A stretch of DNA of 45,467 nucleotides from Mageeibacillus sp. UBA5438 (lineage in GTDB: Bacteria > Bacillota > Clostridia > Saccharofermentanales > DTU023). Positions 16,041 through 24,047 of this stretch are shown here, one piece after another. Within the stretch, counting starts at the first letter, position 1. Every line of letters begins with the position of its first letter. The stretch covers positions 1-45,467 of the forward strand of contig DIRK01000043.1 in NCBI GenBank assembly GCA_002427535.1, read 5' to 3'. The translations under genes and the position numbers were made by a program. Below the pieces are notes generated by a model that saw only the letters and a list, made by a program, of their open reading frames with translations, was not told where the DNA came from and made no database searches.

Positions 16041-16570
16041 CACCGCGATCCCCTTCCGCTAGAGTCGCTACGGGCGCGCTTATGAGCGCACTTTGCTGGC
16101 TGTTAATTGCGGCCTCGGGAGTCCTCCCGACAGGCCGGTTTTTTGTGTTGACGCTCGCGTCCTTTGTCATCTTAATCGCCTGCCATGAGTTGGGCCTTGG
16201 GGGTGCGTTGTTGGTGTACTTGGCCTCTTCTGTTTTGAGCTTTCTTTGGCCCGGCCTATTCATCGCGGTTATTTTTGTCTCAAGTTTTGGCGCACTGCCC
16301 CTTTTGATCGTATGGCTCCGAGGAAAAATGAAACCTTGGGCCGCAAGGCTCATCGTGCACGCCCTCATGTCCATTTTGATGCTATCGCTCTTATGGGGAG
16401 TGGGTGTGGGGGTCTTATTGCGCATAAAATGGGAAATTTCGGGAACGATCTTGATCGGAATTATATTTTTTTTATTGCAAATTTTTCTTGTGATTTATAT
16501 GTACGCGCTCCAAATGCTCGAACGGCTCTATTTTGAGCGCATGGCGCCCTGGTTGCACAGGAGGCCTTGA
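16031..16570 (+). CDS. Multi-pass membrane protein of unknown function
   Basis: About 179 aa from GTG 16031, which has GGAG ten bases upstream and overlaps the end of the J-domain gene. Five or six hydrophobic segments are visible, beginning with ALMSALCWLLIAASGVLP and including 'LASFVILIACHELGLGGALLVYLASSVLSFL' (in two parts) and 'GTILIGIIFFLLQIFLVIYM'. The layout resembles small substrate-binding-type membrane proteins of ECF transporters or DUF2232-like proteins, but no signature allows a call. It forms an operon with the J-domain protein. It is convergent with the penicillin-binding-protein-like gene, with two bases between the coding regions. Confidence 0.65.
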   Translation: MLLTPRSPSARVATGALMSALCWLLIAASGVLPTGRFFVLTLASFVILIACHELGLGGALLVYLASSVLSFLWPGLFIAVIFVSSFGALPLLIVWLRGKMKPWAARLIVHALMSILMLSLLWGVGVGVLLRIKWEISGTILIGIIFFLLQIFLVIYMYALQMLERLYFERMAPWLHRRP

Positions 16571-16572
16571 TT

Positions 16573-18051
16573 CTACTTTCTGTTTCTTTTGAAGTTTTTG
16601 TCTCCGAACAAAATCGCGCGCGCCGCCTGCGCGTTGAGTTCAATGCGTTGCAGCCTTATCCAGTAGCGAAGACTGATCATTTCACGGATGACCATCACAA
16701 GGAGCGCCATGATTAAAATAAGCGACAGCCCCGCGATCGTGTAGGCAAGGTTGGGGTTTCTTGTCATCAGGATGAGTCCGCGGCTAATCAGGCCGTTGTC
16801 CGCCAAAATATCGCGGTCTGAGCCAACGCGCACGCGTATGCGGATATCATTTTTCAAGGTGAAGACCACCTGCCCTGTCATGGTGTTTTTTTGTAACGGA
16901 ATAGGGTAGGGCGCGTTTCCTAAATAGTCCAATGTCTGTTCTAAGAAATGGTCACTTTGAGGGTGGATGTAATCGACGGAGTCAAGGTAAATAAGGTCAA
17001 ATAATTCGCCGTTTTCGGCCTTCTCCGGGGCCCCCGGGTATTTCTCACCCGCGCGCGTCAAAGGTGACTTAGTGTAAAAATCATCCAGGTCGCTGTAGAG
17101 CTGTAAAGTAGGAGTGGTAATGCCGGCCTGCCGGAGGTTAACGGCAACCGTCATGACGGGGAGCCCGCCGGGTGAAGTCCCCACACAGCACAGGAGCGAA
17201 TAGCGATCGGACAGGTGCAAGAACACATAGTTCATCCGATTCTCAGATAATGTCATAAAGTGCGCGGCCGGTGACCGCATGGCGACAATCTGCTGAGTGT
17301 TTTTGCTTGCGATCTGAATCAATTCCTCCGATACAGACAAAAGCGCCTTCGAGCGCACATTGCTGTGAAGCGCGGTCAAGAGGCGCTGGAGATCACGAAG
17401 TGTCGTGCGGGCGGTTTGTGTATGCTCTTCGGATTCCGGCAGCACCAAAGGCTCGGGATCTTCCTCTTTGCTGTATTCATCGTAGCGCTCAATCGCCAGA
17501 AGAATCGCCTCCGGTACTTCTGATTCGCGCTCGGTGCGCGCGATGTCAACTTGGAAAAATTCCGTCTGAGTCATCCCCAAAACTTGGGCCGCGTTTTGCA
17601 TCTCCAAAAGGAAGTCCTCGGAGGTGCCTGACACGTGTTCCGCAATCGCGATCGCGGCGGCATCCGAGTTGTCAAAAAGCATTTTCAAAAGCAAAAAGCG
17701 AAGCGGCAGTTTATCGTCGACAAGGAGAGGCACACGATCTTCAGCGCCCTCGCGGGCGTCAATCCACTCGACCGTCCGTGAGATCACAATGAGTTCGTCC
17801 TGGGGGATGCGTTCGGTCGCAAGGTAGAGGGTCATGAGTCGGGCGACCCCGGGGATCTCCAAAACAACATCACTATTTTTTGAGTAAAGCTCCGACTGGT
17901 GAAGGGTGCCAGTGGATAAGACCGCCGGCAGGCGCGTCCGAGGATCAAAACCCTCACTCATGGAAAGGGCCGAAACGTCAGCAGGAATAAAGCAGAACGC
18001 CATGAATAAAAGCGCGGTAATGACGATCGCTGTGATGTTAGAAAACCTCAT
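16573..18051 (-). CDS. D-Ala-D-Ala carboxypeptidase-like (S11) pseudoenzyme, membrane-anchored
   Basis: About 492 aa from the ATG at 18051, which has AGGA seven bases upstream; an ATG at 18069 also fits. It has an N-terminal signal sequence (ITAIVITALLFMAFCF), an S11 transpeptidase-like domain and, near the C-terminus, a membrane helix (IAGLSLILIMALLVMVI) with a basic cytoplasmic tail. The fold is recognisable in 'LYSKNSDVVLEIPGVARLMT' and 'DNSDAAAIAIAEHVSG'. The catalytic S-x-x-K is replaced (Gly and Arg at the two positions), the S-x-N motif is lost (Asp and Ser), and no K-T-G is visible. It therefore probably binds peptidoglycan or a partner without hydrolysing it. It is divergent from the M28-like lipoprotein. 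Confidence 0.75.
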   Translation of the reverse strand: MRFSNITAIVITALLFMAFCFIPADVSALSMSEGFDPRTRLPAVLSTGTLHQSELYSKNSDVVLEIPGVARLMTLYLATERIPQDELIVISRTVEWIDAREGAEDRVPLLVDDKLPLRFLLLKMLFDNSDAAAIAIAEHVSGTSEDFLLEMQNAAQVLGMTQTEFFQVDIARTERESEVPEAILLAIERYDEYSKEEDPEPLVLPESEEHTQTARTTLRDLQRLLTALHSNVRSKALLSVSEELIQIASKNTQQIVAMRSPAAHFMTLSENRMNYVFLHLSDRYSLLCCVGTSPGGLPVMTVAVNLRQAGITTPTLQLYSDLDDFYTKSPLTRAGEKYPGAPEKAENGELFDLIYLDSVDYIHPQSDHFLEQTLDYLGNAPYPIPLQKNTMTGQVVFTLKNDIRIRVRVGSDRDILADNGLISRGLILMTRNPNLAYTIAGLSLILIMALLVMVIREMISLRYWIRLQRIELNAQAARAILFGDKNFKRNRK

Positions 18052-18126
18052 TTTTCGATCCTGCTTCATGGGTGAATCATAACATAAAGGATGGCTCAAG
18101 CCGACGGCCGGCCAGAGGGCCTGTGG

Positions 18127-18132
18127 TATAAT
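18127..18132 (+). promoter_or_regulatory. Extended -10 element ahead of the M28-like lipoprotein gene
   Basis: TGG-TATAAT, an extended -10 element with consensus hexamer. No good -35 element lies 16-18 bases upstream. A small hairpin (GGCGT-gacaaa-ACGCC) lies between it and the ribosome binding site. Confidence 0.5.
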
Positions 18133-18177
18133 CACGAGGGAAAAGGGCGTGACAAAACGCCTTTTGGAGGAAGATAA

Positions 18178-19524
18178 GTGACCCGGAAACATGTGTGTAA
18201 ACACCGTAACAATCCCTCGACTAAAGCGGCACCCCGCCTGATCTGGGTCGTCGTTGCCGCTTTGTTTTTACTGTCGTCGCTTACAGCCTGCTCGTCTTTT
18301 GGAAAAAAAGAAGAGGTGACAGGCATCGCTCAGTATGGTGATGAAGGCGCCCTTTTTGCGCGCCAGCTCGCACAACGCTTCCCCCAGCGCTACCCCTATT
18401 CAGACGAGGAGTCGGGTGCGGCACAAATGATCGCCGAAGAACTTCGAAGCTATGGTTATGAACCTGAGATCCAACACTTTTCTGTGACGGACGAAGAGGG
18501 GGTAAGGCGAAATTCCGCGAATGTGATCGCCCATCTTTCGGGGAAAGGCTTTCAGCTGTCGGACAAAATCACAGACGAAGATCGGGATAAATGGCCTGAA
18601 AGCCAAAAGGGTTTGATCATGATCCTCGGCGCTCACTATGATACGCCGGAATTTGCGTTAGCTGAAACGGAAGAAGTAGACGAAGAAACGGAAAACGACT
18701 TCAAATGGCCCGAGGGCATTCACAACAACGCTTCAGGGGTCGCAGCCGTACTCACGGCCGCGCGCGTGATGCGCCTAGAAGCGCCGGGCTACGACGTCAT
18801 CTTTGTGTTCTTTGGCGCCGGAACGGATGAATACCAAGGCGCGCGACACTATATGGCTTCGCTTTCTTCTGAGGAACGAAAGCAAGTCGAAGTCATGGTC
18901 AACATCGGCCCGATCTATGCGGGTGACAAAGTGTATGCGCACGCGGGGCAAAATTCAGTGCGCGGCGGTGAATACAAGGATTATCAGAAAAGACGAAAAC
19001 TGTATCAAGTGACAGACATCTTTTTTGATAATCAGATGAATACGAAAAATCGCTATGCGATTTATACAAATCAGGCCTCTTTCCTCGTCCCCACGGACTC
19101 AGGAGGGACGGCGGTCTTTCGGGAGTGGACCACGAAGCTTTCCGATCACACGCCCTTTGATCGGGCCGGTATCCCCATCGTGTTCTTTGAATCCGGCGAA
19201 TACCGTGTCAAGTCAGTGGACGAGGTGATGATTGAAAGCCGAAATCCCTACTTCCAGGAGACAGGGGGCTTGATTTCGAAGACGCGCTTTGATCGGATCG
19301 ATCTTTTAGAAAATCTCTTCCGCGAGATGGACGAGCAGCAGGCGCGTCAGACCATTCCGATTATTGACGGGGGAGAAGAAGAGCCGCTTGAAACAGAAGA
19401 AGGCGATGAGGGAGAAACACAAAAAATAGTGCCCCGGCTGACCCTTCGGATCAACAATACGGCCTTTGTGCTGGTTCAACTGGCCCGCAAAGGACCGCTC
19501 AATTACGATTTTTCCGAATCGTGA
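18178..19524 (+). CDS. M28-peptidase-like lipoprotein
   Basis: 448 aa. A lipoprotein signal with lipobox (LLSSLTAC) places it on the outer face of the membrane. The middle fits the M28 aminopeptidase fold: 'MILGAHYDTPEF' (first metal His), 'GIHNNASGVAAVLTAARVM', 'DVIFVFFGAGTDEYQGARHYM' and 'SDHTPFDRAGIPIVFFES'. The Asp that bridges the two metals in M28 enzymes ('x-D-N-A-S-G') is Asn here, and the usual Glu-Glu is GTDE, so activity is doubtful. An acidic, low-complexity stretch (EEEPLETEEGDEGETQ) follows the domain. Start GTG 18178 has TTTGGAGG upstream. First of a run with NfeD, slipin and HemW genes. Confidence 0.75.
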   Translation: MTRKHVCKHRNNPSTKAAPRLIWVVVAALFLLSSLTACSSFGKKEEVTGIAQYGDEGALFARQLAQRFPQRYPYSDEESGAAQMIAEELRSYGYEPEIQHFSVTDEEGVRRNSANVIAHLSGKGFQLSDKITDEDRDKWPESQKGLIMILGAHYDTPEFALAETEEVDEETENDFKWPEGIHNNASGVAAVLTAARVMRLEAPGYDVIFVFFGAGTDEYQGARHYMASLSSEERKQVEVMVNIGPIYAGDKVYAHAGQNSVRGGEYKDYQKRRKLYQVTDIFFDNQMNTKNRYAIYTNQASFLVPTDSGGTAVFREWTTKLSDHTPFDRAGIPIVFFESGEYRVKSVDEVMIESRNPYFQETGGLISKTRFDRIDLLENLFREMDEQQARQTIPIIDGGEEEPLETEEGDEGETQKIVPRLTLRINNTAFVLVQLARKGPLNYDFSES

Positions 19525-19546
19525 TTCAATAGAAAAGAGGATATCG

Positions 19547-20029
19547 ATGAAAATTGTGATGCTGGCAACCGATATATTAGGCATGTCAGCCGCATTGTTC
19601 TGGGGACTTGTCCTGATCGTGACGGCCGTCGCTGAGTTGGCCACATTAAATCTTGTCTCGGTGTGGTTTTCCATCGCCGCGCTCGTCGCCATGATCGCGG
19701 CTTTCTTGGGCGCCTCCCTTGTCCTGCAGTTTGTATTATTCATACTGCTCTCCGTGATCGGTTTTTTTGTGTTTGTTTTTGTCGTTCGACCCAAACTGGA
19801 TAAAAGGGCGATCACCGCGACCAATGCCGACCGCATCGTCGGAAAAGAAGGCGTTGTGGTCGACACGATCTGTTCCACCACAGGAAGCGGTCTCATCAAG
19901 GTGTCCGGACAAACCTGGAGCGCTCGATTAGAGGATGAGGGCCGCCTTGAAGAGGGGACTGCGATTCGCGTCAAGGAAATCCGAGGCGTGAAAGCAATTG
20001 TCGAAGCCATCGACAAAGAAAGTAGGTAA
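19547..20029 (+). CDS. NfeD-family membrane protein
   Basis: 160 aa. Three or four hydrophobic segments (GMSAALFWGLVLIVTAVAEL, WFSIAALVAMIAAFLGASLV and LQFVLFILLSVIGFFVFVFV) are followed by a soluble C-terminal OB-fold domain ('IVGKEGVVVDTI', 'GSGLIKVSGQTWSARLEDEG', 'GTAIRVKEIRGVKAIVEAI') typical of short NfeD proteins. These act with the SPFH protein encoded next to them (the following gene begins at the base after its stop). Start ATG 19547 has AGAGG eight bases upstream; the frame is open further upstream inside the lipoprotein gene. Confidence 0.9.
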   Translation: MKIVMLATDILGMSAALFWGLVLIVTAVAELATLNLVSVWFSIAALVAMIAAFLGASLVLQFVLFILLSVIGFFVFVFVVRPKLDKRAITATNADRIVGKEGVVVDTICSTTGSGLIKVSGQTWSARLEDEGRLEEGTAIRVKEIRGVKAIVEAIDKESR

Positions 20030-20998
20030 ATGATGTTTTTATTCACAACAATCGCCGCACTGCCGGCAGGTACATTTGGTTTTATCTTTTTAGGGGTAGT
20101 CGCGCTATTGATCTTGATTTTATTCATACGCAATATCCGCGTCGTGCCTCAGGCGACCGCCTTTGTGATCGAGCGTCTAGGCACTTACCGTGTCACCTGG
20201 CAGACCGGTATTCACGCCAAGATGCCCTTTATCGACCGCATTGAAAGGCGTATTTCGTTGAAAGAGCGCGTGTTCGATTTCCCGCCACAGGCCGTCATCA
20301 CACGCGATAACGTCACCATGCAAATCGACACGGTGGTCTTTTTCCAGATTGTTGACCCGGTGCTTTACTGCTACGGCATTGAAAATCCCATCATGGCGAT
20401 TGAGAATCTGTCGGCGACCACTTTGCGTAACCTCATCGGCGACCTTGAACTCGACGAAACCTTAACCTCAAGAGACGTCATTAACACGAGCATGCGCCTG
20501 ACCCTCGACGAGGCGACGGATCCCTGGGGCATTCGCGTTAACCGCGTGGAATTGAAGAACATTATCCCGCCCCGCGAGATCCAGACGGCCATGGAACGCC
20601 AGATGAAGGCGGAGCGTGAAAAACGCGAGAATATCCTGATCTCAGAGGGTAAAAAAGAAGCGCTGATCCGCGTCGCCGAAGGTGAAAAAGAAGCGGCGAT
20701 CCTGCGCGCGGACGCTAAAAAAGAGCAGGCCATCCGCGAGGCGCAGGGTAAATCGGAAGCGATTCTCATGCTCCAGGAAGCCACCGCACGCGGGTTACAG
20801 ATGATCAAGGATGTCAAGGCGGATGAGGCCCTGATCGCGTTAAGAAGCCTTGAGACCATGGCAACCGTTGCGGACGGCCGCGCCACCAAGATCATCATTC
20901 CGTCCAATATGCAATCGCTCGCCGGCTTGGCCGTGTCCTTCAAGGAACTGCTGTCGGACTCGAACATTGACACTGAACAAAAGAATGAGAAGGAATAA
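20030..20998 (+). CDS. SPFH/Band 7 (slipin, QmcA-like) membrane protein
   Basis: 322 aa. One N-terminal membrane segment (FGFIFLGVVALLILILFI) is followed by the Band 7 domain: 'VVPQATAFVIERLGTYRVTWQTGIH', 'VFDFPPQAVITRDNVTMQIDTVVFF', 'RNLIGDLELDETLTSRD' and 'IRVNRVELKNIIPP'. A charged coiled coil rich in Glu, Lys and Ala (REKRENILISEGKKEALIRV onwards) follows. These proteins form ring assemblies in membranes and are partners of NfeD proteins, encoded directly upstream. The hemW start lies inside its last codons. Confidence 0.92.
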   Translation: MMFLFTTIAALPAGTFGFIFLGVVALLILILFIRNIRVVPQATAFVIERLGTYRVTWQTGIHAKMPFIDRIERRISLKERVFDFPPQAVITRDNVTMQIDTVVFFQIVDPVLYCYGIENPIMAIENLSATTLRNLIGDLELDETLTSRDVINTSMRLTLDEATDPWGIRVNRVELKNIIPPREIQTAMERQMKAEREKRENILISEGKKEALIRVAEGEKEAAILRADAKKEQAIREAQGKSEAILMLQEATARGLQMIKDVKADEALIALRSLETMATVADGRATKIIIPSNMQSLAGLAVSFKELLSDSNIDTEQKNEKE

Positions 20999-22163
20999 CA
21001 GATCCGTTTCGGCGCTTTACGTTCATGTTCCTTTTTGTTCAGGGAAATGTTTTTACTGTGATTTTTACTCGATCGCCGGTCCCAAGGAAGACACGATCCG
21101 AGGCTGGCATCGAGGCGTATTAAAAGAATTGACGCGGCTTGATGACGAATCGTTCGCAAACGATGTCGTCATCAAGCCGCTTCAAACCATTTATTTGGGC
21201 GGCGGGACGCCTTCCTTTGTCCCGCCCTCCATGATTCTTTCCATCCTGGGACACGCCCGTGTTCTTTTTTCATTCGCCGATGACTGTGACATCACCCTTG
21301 AGGCGAATCCCGAATCAATTCGTCAAGAAGCACTCTTACGCTGGCGTGAAGCCGGGATTAACCGCATCAGTTTTGGCCTGCAGTCATCCTCCGATAAGCT
21401 ACTTCGACTCATCGGCAGGAGGCACACGGCCAAAGACGCACAGCACGCGATCCTATCGGCCGAAAGCGCCGGCTTTTCCCATATAGCCGTCGACCTCATA
21501 ACGGGACTTCCCGATCAGACAATAAAAGACGTCAAGGAGAGCTTGGATTTTATCGCCGAGCTTCCCATTGACCATCTGTCTTCTTACGCCCTTGACATTG
21601 TCCCCGGTACGCCTTTTCACGCCATGTGGGAAGAAGAACCCGAACGTTTCCCCTCGGACGAAGAAGAAAGACAGATGACCCAACAGGTCATCTCCCGGAT
21701 GAATGATTTGGGATTCTCGCATTATGAGATCAGCAATTTTGCCAAACCGGGCGCCGAATCGCGCCATAACCTATGCTATTGGAGGGGCGAATCGTATCTT
21801 GGCGCAGGTCCCTCAGCGGCTTCTTTCATGGCGGGGATAAGGCGTAAAAATCCACCCTCCGTGACAGAATGGCTCCAACAGGTGGACACGCCGGATCTTG
21901 GGCCTTATTCAGATCGTACCATCGAAGAGATCATCGATGAACAGGCCGCAAGAATCGAGACCATGATCTTAGGCCTCCGCCTTATGGAGGGCGTCTCCTT
22001 CGATCGCTTCTATCAGCGCCACGGGGTTCACATGAATGAGCTCTTCGGTGACATTTTTCAAAAACTGGAACAACAGGGATTGATCAAGAGGGATAAAAGG
22101 GGCGTTCGCCTGAGCGAAAAGGGCCTTGATTTTGCCGACGCTGTCGTCCGAGAGTTCCTCTGA
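20985..22163 (+). CDS. hemW: Radical SAM heme chaperone HemW (formerly called oxygen-independent coproporphyrinogen oxidase-like)
   Basis: About 392 aa. The radical SAM motif is C-x3-C-x2-C in 'PFCSGKCFYCDFYS', preceded by 'SALYVHVPF'. Further family marks are 'TIYLGGGTPSFVP', 'EANPESIRQE', 'GINRISFGLQSSSDKLLR', 'DLITGLPDQT' and 'HYEISNFAKPGAESRHNLCYW'. HemW binds heme and hands it to target enzymes; older annotation as HemN is misleading. The start ATG 20985 overlaps the slipin gene by 14 bases and has only a weak ribosome binding site, so translation may be coupled. Confidence 0.92.
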   Translation: MRRNNRSVSALYVHVPFCSGKCFYCDFYSIAGPKEDTIRGWHRGVLKELTRLDDESFANDVVIKPLQTIYLGGGTPSFVPPSMILSILGHARVLFSFADDCDITLEANPESIRQEALLRWREAGINRISFGLQSSSDKLLRLIGRRHTAKDAQHAILSAESAGFSHIAVDLITGLPDQTIKDVKESLDFIAELPIDHLSSYALDIVPGTPFHAMWEEEPERFPSDEEERQMTQQVISRMNDLGFSHYEISNFAKPGAESRHNLCYWRGESYLGAGPSAASFMAGIRRKNPPSVTEWLQQVDTPDLGPYSDRTIEEIIDEQAARIETMILGLRLMEGVSFDRFYQRHGVHMNELFGDIFQKLEQQGLIKRDKRGVRLSEKGLDFADAVVREFL

Positions 22164-22227
22164 TTGCCCTTATTCGTATTATTCGCATAAACTTCACAAG
22201 CTTGTCACACCCGACACATTCCATCGA

Positions 22228-22256
22228 TTGACAGAGCTTTATCAGGGTGATAAAGT
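22228..22256 (+). promoter_or_regulatory. Heat-shock operon promoter
   Basis: TTGACA (22228-22233), 17 bases, TAAAGT (22251-22256). The start of transcription should be near 22263, inside the CIRCE element. Confidence 0.75.
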
Positions 22257-22260
22257 CTTA

Positions 22261-22287
22261 TTAGCACTCGAGGCGGTCGAGTGCTAA
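22261..22287. promoter_or_regulatory. CIRCE operator
   Basis: Perfect TTAGCACTC-N9-GAGTGCTAA, the binding site of HrcA. It lies 22 bases before the hrcA start codon and overlaps the predicted transcription start. Confidence 0.97.
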
Positions 22288-22309
22288 CTCTTGGAAAGGG
22301 ACGGATCTT

Positions 22310-23476
22310 ATGGACGATCGGAAACGACAAATTTTAAAAGCCATCGTCGATGATTACGTTGAGACGGCTGAACCGGTCGGTTCGAAGTCGCTTGTGACGC
22401 GCCATAAGCTCGGGTTTTCGTCCGCGACGATCCGTCATGAAATGGCAGAGTTGGAGGAGATGGGTTACTTAGAAAAACCGCATACCTCCGCCGGCCGCAT
22501 GCCCTCCGATAAAGGCTATCGCGCCTACGTGGACAATATGATGTCCCTGCCTGAGATCTCAAGTGACGATGCTTCTGCCATCCGGCAGTACCTTGCCAAT
22601 AACCTCGATGAAGCCAGAGCGCTCATTGAACGGGCGGCGGAATATTTGGCGGGAAAAACAGACTACCTGTCGGTGGCCTTGTCACCGAAATATTCGGATT
22701 CGAGTCTTGAGCAGATCAAGATCATGATGATCGAGCCGGGGCGTGCGATTGTCGTGCTGGTGCTTTCCGCCGGCGTAGTGCATGACCGACTGATCCGAAT
22801 CCCTTCGATGCTCGATGAAGCGCAGCTTGACGGCATCGCGCGCGCGGTGGAACGCTGTTTGGTCGGCAAGAAGCTTGACGATATCACGCTTGTCACCGTC
22901 TCGTCAGTCGCCGATGAAATCGGCCTTCCGGAGGCACTTGTCAACCAGGTGTTGTTCGAGGCCTATGTTGCCATCAAACAGACCGAAAAAATTGAAGTCT
23001 ATATGGATGGCAAACACCGTCTTCTCAAGCATCCTGAGTTTCGGGATGTGGAACGCGCGAACCGTTTTTACAATGCGGTCCATGAGGAGCATATGGTGGC
23101 CGGTTACATGATGGATATGAAAGAAGAGATGGAAGAGGAGATCGCACAAAATTGCGACTTTGATCTCGACTGTGTCGAGGAACTGCAAAAAGCCGATAGA
23201 GGCCTTTCTTTACCCGAGACACATCCGTCGTACATGGTGCGTATCGGCCAGGAAATTGCGCTTTCAGGGATGGAGGATATGTCCTTTATTACGACCACCT
23301 ACCGTATCGGCAAAAAGATCAGCGGGCAAATCGGCGTGATCGGTCCGAAGAGAATGCAATACGGCACTATTATTTCGCAAATCAGTTTCGTCAATAAGGC
23401 ATTAGGCGAGGCCGTCGGCCGGCAATATGCCCGAAACGGTGAAGAAAAAAGAAAACAGAGGGAGCACGATGAGTAA
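22310..23476 (+). CDS. hrcA: Heat-inducible repressor HrcA
   Basis: 388 aa, a little longer than most HrcA proteins (about 340). The N-terminal winged helix is intact ('DDRKRQILKAIVDDYVETAEPVGSKSL', 'GFSSATIRHEMAELEEMGYLEKPHTSAGRMPSDKGYR', seen here in pieces), followed by the inserted dimerising and GAF-like domain. HrcA binds the CIRCE element directly upstream and is tuned by GroEL. It represses this operon and normally groESL. ATG 22310 has GGAAAGGGA upstream. Its end overlaps grpE by eight bases. Confidence 0.97.
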   Translation: MDDRKRQILKAIVDDYVETAEPVGSKSLVTRHKLGFSSATIRHEMAELEEMGYLEKPHTSAGRMPSDKGYRAYVDNMMSLPEISSDDASAIRQYLANNLDEARALIERAAEYLAGKTDYLSVALSPKYSDSSLEQIKIMMIEPGRAIVVLVLSAGVVHDRLIRIPSMLDEAQLDGIARAVERCLVGKKLDDITLVTVSSVADEIGLPEALVNQVLFEAYVAIKQTEKIEVYMDGKHRLLKHPEFRDVERANRFYNAVHEEHMVAGYMMDMKEEMEEEIAQNCDFDLDCVEELQKADRGLSLPETHPSYMVRIGQEIALSGMEDMSFITTTYRIGKKISGQIGVIGPKRMQYGTIISQISFVNKALGEAVGRQYARNGEEKRKQREHDE

Positions 23477-23987
23477 ACGCGAGGACACAGAAAAAAACAA
23501 AGAGGCCCAAGAGGAGATCATTTTAACCGAAGAGAATCTCGACATGGACCTCGACGATGCGTTCAGGGATCTGAACGACCGCTACCTTAGGGTATGTGCG
23601 GATTACGATAATTTCAGAAGGCGTTCACGCCTTGACCGCGCTCAAGGCTATGAAGAGGGCGTCATTGATACGATCCGCCAGCTGATTCCCGTGTTCGAGA
23701 GTGTTGACAGCGCGGTGAAGACTTTGTCCGACCTTGAAATGGAAGAATCGAAAGAATTTGCCAAAGGCGTCCATCTGATCGCTGAGCAAATCAAAGAAGC
23801 GCTCGAGCGAATCGGTGTCAGTGAGATTGAAGGGGAGGGGGCTCACTTTGACCCGCAATTTCACCAGGCCGTGATGCATGAAGAAGATGACAGCCACCCG
23901 GACAATACCGTGACGGAGGTCTTTCAAAAAGGCTATACAAAAGGAGATCGCGTGATCCGTCACAGTATGGTCAAGGTCGTGAACTAG
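23469..23987 (+). CDS. grpE: Nucleotide exchange factor GrpE
   Basis: 172 aa. An acidic N-terminus (DTEKNKEAQEEIILTEENLD) leads into the long helix with 'RYLRVCADYDNFRRRSRLDRA', the GrpE signature 'LIPVFESVDSA' and the C-terminal beta domain 'FDPQFHQAVMHEEDDSHPDNTV' (read in parts) with 'KGYTKGDRVIRHSMVKVV'. It releases ADP from DnaK. The ATG at 23469 follows GGGAG and overlaps the hrcA stop; the frame is open further upstream within hrcA. Confidence 0.96.
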   Translation: MSKREDTEKNKEAQEEIILTEENLDMDLDDAFRDLNDRYLRVCADYDNFRRRSRLDRAQGYEEGVIDTIRQLIPVFESVDSAVKTLSDLEMEESKEFAKGVHLIAEQIKEALERIGVSEIEGEGAHFDPQFHQAVMHEEDDSHPDNTVTEVFQKGYTKGDRVIRHSMVKVVN

Positions 23988-24047
23988 CGGCCCAAATAAA
24001 TTAGGTAATGACACACTTTACATATTTAGGAAACGAGGAAACATAAA

